Below, in pieces: positions 9,456 to 16,289 of a stretch of 64,000 nt of DNA (positions within the stretch are counted from its first letter, which is position 1; each line of letters starts with the position of its first letter). The stretch spans positions 156,913 through 220,912 of the forward strand of contig NZ_QPKV01000008.1 of assembly GCF_003339865.1 (NCBI RefSeq), given 5' to 3'. The notes under the pieces are model-generated. The model was given only the letters and a program-made list of their open reading frames with translations. It made no database searches and was not told where the DNA came from. Position numbers and translations under genes: made by a program. Source of the stretch: Pedobacter chinensis (lineage in GTDB: Bacteria > Bacteroidota > Bacteroidia > Sphingobacteriales > Sphingobacteriaceae).

Positions 9456-10259
9456 TTATAAAGTTGCTGTATCTATGTTTTCTTCTTCCTTTAACAAGCC
9501 GTTTTTCTTTACGATTTCGCGGGCAAGATTCAGGTAATTGATAGCGCCTTTGCAATTGGCATCATGCATGATTACCGAAACACCATAGCTTGGTGCTTCA
9601 CTTAAACGCGTATTACGTTGAATAATCGTATCGAAAACCAATTCATGGAAGTGAGTTCTTACTTCTTCAACCACCTGGTTTGATAAACGTAAACGAACAT
9701 CATACATGGTTAATAGAATACCTTCTATTTCCAGTTCAGGGTTTAAACGATTTTGAACAATTTTAATTGTGTTTAATAATTTGCCCAAGCCTTCTAACGC
9801 GAAATACTCGCATTGAACAGGAATGATCACTGAATCTGCGGCAGTTAAAGCATTGATGGTAATTAAACCCAGTGAAGGCGAACAATCAATGATAATAAAA
9901 TCGTACTGATCTTTAACCTTCTCTAAAACCGCTTTCATTTTATATTCGCGGTTATTCAGGTTAATCATTTCGATTTCAGCACCTACCAGATCAATATGTG
10001 CAGGAAGTAAATCTAAATTCGGTGTATCCGTTTTCTGAATCGCCTTATTAGGATCAATGTCATTGATGATACATTCGTAAATACTATCTTTAATATTTCG
10101 GGGATCAAAACCAATGCCTGAAGTTGAATTCGCCTGAGGATCAGCATCTACCAATAAAGTTTTGTATTCTAACACGGCTAAACTCGCAGCCAGGTTTATT
10201 GATGATGTTGTTTTACCAACACCACCTTTTTGATTTGCTAATGCAATAATTTTGCTCAT
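9456..10259 (-). CDS. parA: Chromosome-partitioning ATPase ParA (Soj)
   Basis: 267 residues. Deviant Walker A KGGVGKTT at 11-18, Walker A' region LVDADPQANST, and Walker B FIIIDCSPSLG. There is no N-terminal DNA-binding extension, so it is the chromosomal type Ia/Soj form rather than a plasmid ParA with HTH. ATP-bound dimers coat the nucleoid and are released by ParB. First gene of a five-gene minus-strand operon; the 182-bp region upstream is shared with the divergent flavin reductase gene. Confidence 0.95.
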   Translation of the reverse strand: MSKIIALANQKGGVGKTTSSINLAASLAVLEYKTLLVDADPQANSTSGIGFDPRNIKDSIYECIINDIDPNKAIQKTDTPNLDLLPAHIDLVGAEIEMINLNNREYKMKAVLEKVKDQYDFIIIDCSPSLGLITINALTAADSVIIPVQCEYFALEGLGKLLNTIKIVQNRLNPELEIEGILLTMYDVRLRLSNQVVEEVRTHFHELVFDTIIQRNTRLSEAPSYGVSVIMHDANCKGAINYLNLAREIVKKNGLLKEEENIDTATL

Positions 10260-10441
10260 CTATCTATCCGAAATTTACTTAACGTTTATTTGGGCGCTGT
10301 TTATTTATGCCTTTTAATCGACAAAAAGTTCTATTTTTGCGTTGTTTACGCCCTTTTTCTCAATCAGCTAAGATACAAACTATATGGCAATTTTAGCAAT
10401 AAGGGCTCTCGGGTTTTAAACATCTTATTAACAATTTACCC

Positions 10442-10963
10442 ATGATTACAATTATAGCTGCCACCAACAGACCCAATAGCAATACGTTAAAAGTTGCCCA
10501 ATATTACAAACAACAACTTGAAATTAGAGGTGTACAATCTAACTTGTTCAGTCTGGAGCATTTACCTGCCGATGTATTAAATACAGATATGTATGGTAAA
10601 CGATCTGAGGATTTTCAAAAAATTCAAGACTTAATTTCTGCCACTGATAAATTTATTTTCATCATGCCAGAATATAACGGAAGTTATCCAGGCGTTTTAA
10701 AAGTGCTGATTGATGCCTGTAATTTCCCTGATAGTTTTTATGATAAAAAAGCCGCTCTTGTTGGCGTTTCATCAGGTAAATATGGGAATATACGTGGCGT
10801 AGATCATTTTACCGGTGTTTGCCATTATATCCACTTGCATGTTTTGCCCCTGCGTTTGCACATTCCAAACATCAGAACTGAATTAGATGACAATGGAAAT
10901 TTAATAAAAGAGGATACGATTAAATTTACAAATGAACAGATTGATAAGTTTGTGAAATTCTAA
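10442..10963 (+). CDS. NAD(P)H-dependent FMN reductase-like flavoprotein
   Basis: 173 residues with a flavodoxin-like fold. The N-terminal phosphate-binding loop is AATNRPNSNTLKVA, and the flavin-contact segment is MPEYNGSYPGVLKVLIDAC, the signature of the NADPH_dep_FMN_red family (chromate/azo/quinone reductase relatives). GVSSGKYGNIRGVDHF follows. It is cytoplasmic, with no signal peptide. It is a single gene divergent from parA and followed by about 640 bp of repeat DNA. Substrate unknown; quinone or free FMN reduction are possibilities from the family. Confidence 0.85.
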   Translation: MITIIAATNRPNSNTLKVAQYYKQQLEIRGVQSNLFSLEHLPADVLNTDMYGKRSEDFQKIQDLISATDKFIFIMPEYNGSYPGVLKVLIDACNFPDSFYDKKAALVGVSSGKYGNIRGVDHFTGVCHYIHLHVLPLRLHIPNIRTELDDNGNLIKEDTIKFTNEQIDKFVKF

Positions 10964-10976
10964 CCAGGGACTTGTA

Positions 10977-11292
10977 ATACGGGAGGGTGCATTTAACGTA
11001 ATGGTTGCACAAACGCCTAAAAAGCTATACACGAACGGTCGTCATCCTGAACTTGTTTCAGAACCTTAATGATATGAACGCATAGCAGGAAAGATGCGAC
11101 CACGATTAGCTACAAGACCTTAAATATTAACACTTGTAAAACGAGTTTCCAGCTGTACGGTAGCCTGAAACCAATTCTCATCATTGCGAACTGAAGCAGG
11201 AGCTTGCGAGGTGGTGTGAAGCAATCTTTCCAATACTGAACATTGCTACAGCAAAACAGATTACTTCGTCGTTCCTCCTCAGCAATGACGTT
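10977..11292 (-). repeat. Dispersed intergenic repeat, inverted copy of 18850-19180
   Basis: Non-coding. Read on the minus strand it contains GTCATTGCTGAGGAGGAAC, then GGTTTCAG, CTTGTAGCTAATCGTGG, GCATCTTTCCTG, TATGCGTTCAT, ATTAAG, CTGAAA and CAGGATGACGACCGTT, in that order. The same blocks occur in the same order on the plus strand at about 18850-19180. The ends include the GTCATTGCGAGGA-type intergenic repeat often seen in Pedobacter genomes. No reading frame here looks real. Confidence 0.75.
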
Positions 11293-11425
11293 GCGGAGAT
11301 GAGCCACTTGGAACATCTATCCCGTGGTTTGTGTCTCACAGACTATTTATTACTTCGTTATGTCGCCATAAACCGCATAGAAACCCTCGTAATTTTTGGA
11401 AATATGATAAACCTGGAATACGAAA

Positions 11426-11535
11426 TCATTCCCCGATCCCCTATCGGTAATGATTGTGGCAATCCCCTGCCTGAAAACAGCATTATTAGCAATGAGATTG
11501 CCACAGCCAATGAAGGATTATCTTCGCAATGACGC
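11426..11535 (-). repeat. Dispersed intergenic repeat, inverted copy of 20239-20343
   Basis: Minus-strand text reads GTCATTGCGAAGATAATCC, TTCATTGGCTGTGGCAATCT, CATTGCTAATAA and CAATCATTACCGAT, matching the plus-strand text near 20239-20343. With the preceding repeat it fills most of the gene-free gap 10964-11607; the rest of that gap shows nothing recognisable. Confidence 0.7.
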
Positions 11536-11607
11536 CGCCTAAATAAGCAAAAAAGCTAAGTGTTTCGATCAAGTATGAGAATATAAACCAATAATCTGCG
11601 GCGGCAA

Positions 11608-12681
11608 CTATTTCTCTAATGCATAAACTGCAAAAGATGCCAGCCAATGATCTCCACCATAATTGCCGGCAAACACCAAAGGCAAAGCATTAGCTAAAAA
11701 CCGATCTGCTGTTACCTCAAAATGCTTTTTCCATTTATGATTTTTAGGCAGTTCTTTTGCTATTCCTTTCATACACCACGCTCTGGTAAACGATAAGCCG
11801 ACCAAATGAACGCCTTGATAATCGTTAATATCACTAATTACGGGTAAATCGCTAATCCGATCGATACTTCGTTTTTCGTAGAATTTATTAAGCCACTTAA
11901 CAAATTCCTGGTTAGGCAAAACTCTCCTCATTAAATCGGCAATTTCCAAACTTGGCGAAAAGAAATCCGATCCATCTGGTTCCAGATAAGCTGGTGTTGC
12001 ACTGTTATCCAAATAAAAAGCTTTGGCTTTATCATCAATCAGCTTTCCGAAAGCGGTATCTTTAAAAGTTCTTGCCCAATCTAAAGCGAAAACCAAACCG
12101 AATGCAGTATTGGGATGAACGCCTGTTCTGTTAGGATAAGTTTGTTTAGGCAGGTAGGCTTTCCAAAGTTTTAAAATTTGTTGTGTTAAAGGTTGCAATG
12201 CTGCATACCATTTCTTAGCATCCGGATCATCCCAGGTATATAATTCCTGATCCAGTTTTAATAACCAGGCCCAACCATAGGTACGTTCATAAGTATTCGC
12301 AACCTGATATTTAGTGAAATATTCTGCCTCTGCTCGTATTTTTTCAGGTGTAAAGGTGTTGTTTAAAACCGCAACGATTTCAGGTTTATTCGAAAGACCC
12401 GGAACTGTTTTAAGCAACCTCAACAACATCCAATGACCGTGAACTGAACTGTGCCAATCTAAACAACCGTAAAAAGCCGGATGCAGCTCACTTGGCAACA
12501 AGCGACCATCAACTGCGGTATTCGCAACGTGAGAAGTTTTATTAGGAAATTCCTGACCAATACAACCAATTGGCATTTTAGAAAGTTTCTCAGCAACATC
12601 AGCGGTTAAGGTTGGAACCACCTGAGCATTTGACGTGAAACATAAAAATACCAGAACACAAATTATTATAAATTTCCCCAT
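11608..12681 (-). CDS. DUF2891-family exported protein
   Basis: 357 residues. It has a signal peptide (IIICVLVFLCFTSNAQ) and a largely helical body with the family hallmark DWHSSVHGHWMLLRLLK at about 76-92, then YERTYGWAWLLKLDQEL, HPNTAFGLVFALDWA and NYGGDHWLASFAVYAL. The conserved His, Trp and Asp residues and the alpha/alpha-toroid-like helices recall glycan-processing enzymes, but no activity is assigned to the family. It is a single gene with repeat DNA downstream, and its signal-peptide coding region carries a partial parS-like sequence. Confidence 0.85.
   Translation of the reverse strand: MGKFIIICVLVFLCFTSNAQVVPTLTADVAEKLSKMPIGCIGQEFPNKTSHVANTAVDGRLLPSELHPAFYGCLDWHSSVHGHWMLLRLLKTVPGLSNKPEIVAVLNNTFTPEKIRAEAEYFTKYQVANTYERTYGWAWLLKLDQELYTWDDPDAKKWYAALQPLTQQILKLWKAYLPKQTYPNRTGVHPNTAFGLVFALDWARTFKDTAFGKLIDDKAKAFYLDNSATPAYLEPDGSDFFSPSLEIADLMRRVLPNQEFVKWLNKFYEKRSIDRISDLPVISDINDYQGVHLVGLSFTRAWCMKGIAKELPKNHKWKKHFEVTADRFLANALPLVFAGNYGGDHWLASFAVYALEK
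12627..12642. promoter_or_regulatory. Partial parS-like sequence
   Basis: CATTTGACGTGAAACA matches 13 of 16 positions of the consensus parS TGTTTCACGTGAAACA, with a perfect right half ACGTGAAACA. It lies inside a coding region 2.4 kb from parA. It is a candidate only; three left-half mismatches may abolish binding. Confidence 0.2.
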
Positions 12682-12795
12682 GATCGAATTGTTGGTAATT
12701 AAAAATTACTGATTGTTTAGATCTGTGAATACACAAACACAGACCCATCAATTGTTTGCTAACTGAACCCTTAAACCTTCCTGCCCTCTAACTTT

Positions 12796-13254
12796 TCAGG
12801 CTCCAAACCTAATCCATTTATCGCCCTCATGCCCAAAAATGAATGATCCTGGATGTAGCATCTCGGCCATATCTTCTATCAATGAAACTGCATTTTCAGC
12901 TGAGCGTTCGCGATTTACATCATCATTGAGCAGAATAATTCTATTGTTTTTAACTGCCTGCCAATCTGAATCTAAAACAGATGGGATTTCACGCATCAAA
13001 TCTGTAAGTGTTTTACCAGGTTCATAATAAATAATGAATACCGCACTTAATATGTCTGATTCAACCATACCACCCGCCAATGCAATTTCTTCCGAAAGCA
13101 GGTAACTCGGATTATTGTTTACATCCAGTAAAGCCACTGGCATTTTATCCATAAACTTAATTTTATGCGCCACAATATCTAAACGTTCTTGTAAATCTTC
13201 TTGCTTTGCGGCATCCAGGCCAATAAATAAATCGTTTAAAAAAGACATCTGCAT
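12796..13254 (-). CDS. Half-size metal/cobalamin-receptor-like protein
   Basis: About 152 residues from ATG 13254 (13248 is also possible). ATG 13284 lies upstream of a good -7 box, so it is unlikely to be the start. The sequence resembles only the C-terminal lobe of BtuF/FepB-type binding proteins: PVALLDV strand, EEIALAGGMVES, WQAVKNNRIILLNDD, SLIEDMAEMLHPGSFIFGHEG. There is no signal peptide and no N-terminal lobe, so a periplasmic import role is doubtful. Cytoplasmic half-proteins of this type are annotated in Bacteroidota as substrate-binding proteins. It is divergent from a peptide-binding lipoprotein gene 40 bp away. Confidence 0.6.
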   Translation of the reverse strand: MQMSFLNDLFIGLDAAKQEDLQERLDIVAHKIKFMDKMPVALLDVNNNPSYLLSEEIALAGGMVESDILSAVFIIYYEPGKTLTDLMREIPSVLDSDWQAVKNNRIILLNDDVNRERSAENAVSLIEDMAEMLHPGSFIFGHEGDKWIRFGA

Positions 13255-13271
13255 TAAATTTATTAATTTGT

Positions 13272-13279
13272 GCAAAAAT
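13272..13279 (-). promoter_or_regulatory. -7 promoter element
   Basis: TATTTTTG on the minus strand fits TAnnTTTG and predicts transcription starting near 13265. This decides against the longer start codon at 13284 of the gene at 12796. No clear -33 box is visible. Confidence 0.4.
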
Positions 13280-13294
13280 AACATTCCTTATCGC

Positions 13295-14929
13295 ATGCGA
13301 GGCTCATTTAAGTATATATTTTGGATTTTTTGTTGCATTATCATTATCTCCTGCAAACAAAATAGCGACCACAACGAAAAAAAAATCTTCAATATCAATC
13401 TGGATCAAGGCTTAACTTCAATGGACCCGGCTTTTGCCCGTAATCAAAATGCAATCTGGATGACCAATCAAATTTTTAATGGTTTGGTTCAGATAGATTC
13501 CTCACTGCAAACAATTCCTTGTATTGCCAGGAGCTGGCAGGTTTCTGCTGATGGATTGACTTATACTTTTAATCTTCGTAACGATGTTTACTTCCAGGAT
13601 GATCCGATTTTTAAAAATGGCAAGGGCAGAAAGGTTGTTGCTGGCGATTTCTCATACTCGTTTTATCGCTTAATCGATCCGAAAGTAGCCTCATCGGGTG
13701 GCTGGATTTTTAGTGATAAAGTTAAAGATCAAAGCAGTTTCATTGCGCTGACCGACTCTACTTTCCAAATCAAACTCGTTCGCCCGTTTCCTCCTTTTAT
13801 GAATTTGCTCACCACGCAATACTGCTCTGTAGTACCAAAAGAGGTTGTGGAACATTATGGAAAAGATTTTAGAAGTCATCCCGTTGGTACCGGCCCGTTT
13901 AAATTTAAGTACTGGAAAGAAGGCGAAATTTTAGTTTTACTAAAAAACGAACATTATTTCGAAAAGGATAAAAAAGGCATTCAATTGCCTTATCTTGATG
14001 CGGTAAAGGCCACATTTATTACCGATAAGCAAAGTGGCTTCATGAGTTTCTTAAAAAAAGACTTAGATTTTTATTACAACGTTGACGGAAGTTATCGCGA
14101 TGATATTTTAACCAAAAGCGGCAACATGAGTTCGAAATATAAGGGAAAGTTCAGCTTAACAAAAAGCCCTTATCTATGCACTGAGTACGTTGGAATTTTA
14201 GTGGATACGAATCTCGCTATTGTCAAAAAATCGCCGTTAAAGCTCAGGAAAATCAGGCAGGCCATCAACTATGCCATTGATCGCAGTAAATTGATCAGAT
14301 ATTTAAGAAATGGGATTGGTATTGCCGCAACATCAGGTTTCATTCCAAAAGGAATGCCTGGCTTTGATAGTCTGGCTGTGCACGGTTATGCTTATAATCC
14401 GGCTCTATCTGCTAAATTATTAAGTGAGGCCGGATTTCCGGATGGAAAGGGGTTACCAGAAATTACCTTAAATACAACAACAACCTATAAAGATTTAATT
14501 GAATTTATTCAAGGAGAACTGACCAATGTTGGAATCAAAGTTAAAATTGATGTGAGCCCTAGCGCTAGTTTAAGAGATTTAATGTCGAAAAACAGTGTTA
14601 ATTTTTTCCGTGGCTCATGGCTTGCTGATTATGCTGATGGCGAGAATTTTCTTTCCATGTTTTATTCTAAAAACAAAGTTCCGTACGGCCCTAACTATTT
14701 TGCATTTTATAACAAGGAGTTCGATAAATTATTTGAGCAAAGTTATTACGAAGTTGATGATGAAAAACGTTTTGAGCTTTATCGTAAAATGGATCAGATG
14801 GTTATGGACAATGCCCCTGTTGTTCCATTATTCTATGATCAATCGGTAGTGATGTTGCAAAATAACATTAGCGGATATGCTTTTAATGCATTAAGCTTAA
14901 TGATCCTTAAGAATATTAAGAAGGATTAG
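13295..14929 (+). CDS. ABC-type peptide-binding lipoprotein (SBP_bac_5, DppA/OppA-like)
   Basis: 544 residues from ATG 13295. An in-frame ATG further upstream lies within the divergent gene and would bury the signal sequence. It has a lipoprotein signal with IIIISC and the lipidated Cys near residue 19. The SBP_bac_5 family hallmarks follow: GLTSMDPAFARN, ARSWQVSADGLTYTFNLR, the DFSYSFYRLID segment, GTGPFKFKYWKEGEILVL, AINYAIDRSKLIRYL and NAPVVPLFYDQSVVML. The protein should bind oligopeptides or similar ligands and deliver them to an inner-membrane ABC transporter. No permease or ATPase genes are adjacent, so it is an orphan receptor here. Confidence 0.9.
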   Translation: MRGSFKYIFWIFCCIIIISCKQNSDHNEKKIFNINLDQGLTSMDPAFARNQNAIWMTNQIFNGLVQIDSSLQTIPCIARSWQVSADGLTYTFNLRNDVYFQDDPIFKNGKGRKVVAGDFSYSFYRLIDPKVASSGGWIFSDKVKDQSSFIALTDSTFQIKLVRPFPPFMNLLTTQYCSVVPKEVVEHYGKDFRSHPVGTGPFKFKYWKEGEILVLLKNEHYFEKDKKGIQLPYLDAVKATFITDKQSGFMSFLKKDLDFYYNVDGSYRDDILTKSGNMSSKYKGKFSLTKSPYLCTEYVGILVDTNLAIVKKSPLKLRKIRQAINYAIDRSKLIRYLRNGIGIAATSGFIPKGMPGFDSLAVHGYAYNPALSAKLLSEAGFPDGKGLPEITLNTTTTYKDLIEFIQGELTNVGIKVKIDVSPSASLRDLMSKNSVNFFRGSWLADYADGENFLSMFYSKNKVPYGPNYFAFYNKEFDKLFEQSYYEVDDEKRFELYRKMDQMVMDNAPVVPLFYDQSVVMLQNNISGYAFNALSLMILKNIKKD

Positions 14930-14933
14930 TTTT

Positions 14934-15003
14934 CAGTTGGCAATTGGCAATTGGCAGTTATCAGTTGGCAGTTATCAGTTGGCAGTTGGCAGTTGGCAGT
15001 TTA
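14934..15003. repeat. Tandem 7-bp repeat (ten units)
   Basis: Ten consecutive heptamers, mostly CAGTTGG with variants CAATTGG, CAGTTAT and CAGTTTA, begin 4 bp after the SBP stop codon. Because 7 x 3 = 21, the array stays open in several frames and creates a spurious peptide of repeated QL/VG residues. The rest of the gap 15004-15327 holds only a doubtful minus-strand frame at 15111-15314. Confidence 0.9.
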
Positions 15004-15110
15004 AGTGCAAATATCAAGAATTATTTAGTGCTGGGCCTCATTTCGTTTTGAACTTGCACAGGAAAGACGACGTTGATATGGCGTTTTGTCATTTCCAGCT
15101 TGATTGGAAA

Positions 15111-15314
15111 TTAAAGCACTGGATAAATTTTCCATGATTCTTTTAAAGACCCGTCTGTGCTAATCATATTGATACATATTAAGGATTCTGTGTCACATCC
15201 CATTAATTGGATATCTTCTAATTTGTTTTTCAATAGAGAAAGCTTTAAGATTATCTTCGATGAGCAATGGGACGAAAGGAAGGGATACGAGAGATTAACT
15301 TGCCTCATAATCAT
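15111..15314 (-). pseudogene. Possible gene remnant
   Basis: A 67-codon frame whose middle (LSLLKNKLEDIQLMGCDTES, then ICINMISTDGSLKESWK) reads like protein-coding sequence. It has no recognisable domain, no clear ribosome-binding site and no full-length context. It lies 13 bp downstream of a lipoprotein gene on the same strand. It may be a remnant or chance; low confidence. Confidence 0.2.
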
Positions 15315-15327
15315 TAATAGATTATAA

Positions 15328-15903
15328 TTATTGTATTGTTAACACAACTCGATACATTATACCCTTTTCAGTATTCTCCTTATTATGTTTTAAAGTCAAC
15401 CCATTTTTTTTCAGAGTAAACACTTCATAACCTGAAAGATCAGGTTCATTTTCATCAGACTCTTTGAAACCTTCATTTTTAGCATCCTTAATAACTCTCA
15501 AATACGTATTTAAATTATAAGTTTTAAATGTTATAGTTTTATATTTTTGATTAGAATCTGGAATGAAATCTTTGGGATATTCTAAGGAATCTTTTTTGAC
15601 TTTAAAAGGAATACCAAATTCATCAAAACTGCTTAGATCAATTAGGTCTCTTTTATCTTTTACAATATATGAATCTAACGTATCTGTATTATATTCATTA
15701 GAAACATGAGTACTTTTTAAATAATAAATCCTGCCACTCTCGTTTGCACCAACCCATTTATAACCTAACTTATCAAAATAATCATCATACTCACTAGGTT
15801 TTAGCTCGTGACCAACATATTCCATTATTGAAGTATTTGTTGGACGTTTCTTACATGAATAAATTAAAACAGTTAGAAATAAAAGAATGTAATTAAATTT
15901 CAT
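15328..15903 (-). CDS. Hypothetical lipoprotein
   Basis: 191 residues. Lys start, hydrophobic stretch and lipobox LIYSC with Cys near residue 17, then KKRPTNTS. The mature part is rich in Asp, Glu, Lys and Tyr and shows no domain I recognise. DKLGYKWVGANESGRIYYLK and the C-terminal YRVVLTIQ suggest a small beta-rich fold. It is probably anchored in the outer or inner membrane. This stretch is markedly AT-rich, unlike the neighbouring SBP gene, and may be recently acquired. Monocistronic. Confidence 0.65.
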   Translation of the reverse strand: MKFNYILLFLTVLIYSCKKRPTNTSIMEYVGHELKPSEYDDYFDKLGYKWVGANESGRIYYLKSTHVSNEYNTDTLDSYIVKDKRDLIDLSSFDEFGIPFKVKKDSLEYPKDFIPDSNQKYKTITFKTYNLNTYLRVIKDAKNEGFKESDENEPDLSGYEVFTLKKNGLTLKHNKENTEKGIMYRVVLTIQ

Positions 15904-16289
15904 TTGAAATATTTTAAATTAAAGTTAAAGATATATGACTAAAAGAATTAATAAATATAATATTTCTCCCGTATCCAACGTGATCAACATATACAAATCT
16001 ACAATTAGTCTCTTCGTGGTTTAAATACTTAAATTATATATTTTTTTTATCATCATATCAGTCCTTCAGACATAAAACACCACAGAATGATGGATTATCA
16101 TAAAAAATGATTGGTAAACTGTTATCAAATATTGAAAGGAAGACATTGCACAATTCTCGAGCCCACATTAACTTAATGACATTGGGTTCCACCTTCGCGG
16201 AAATAATGTTGAGCAGAAAACAGAAAATCTTAAACACAAAAAATCCCCGGTTTGCACCGGGGACCTTAAATTTATATTGATTGGGTTTT
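15904..16289. other. Gene-free stretch with terminator and repeat fragment
   Basis: Contains the terminator of the downstream barrel gene (16237-16264) and, at 16168-16184, the 17-mer TTAACTTAATGACATTG that recurs exactly at 46513-46529. Nothing else is recognisable; a 95-codon minus-strand frame overlaps the terminator and the end of the barrel gene and is rejected. Confidence 0.5.
16237..16264 (-). terminator. Rho-independent terminator of the barrel gene
   Basis: Minus strand: TCCCCGG, six-nt loop, CCGGGGA, then TTTTTTG. A perfect 7-bp GC-rich stem with a T-run, 26 bp after the stop codon at 16290. Confidence 0.9.

Noticed and set aside
13115..13294. 60-codon N-terminal extension of the peptide-binding lipoprotein
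   Set aside because: It lies on the opposite strand of the half-receptor gene and would place the lipobox signal in the middle of the protein; ATG 13295 gives a normal signal peptide.
14937..15137. 66-codon plus-strand frame
   Set aside because: Its first third is the 7-bp tandem repeat translated, the rest has no domain; composition is that of repeat DNA.
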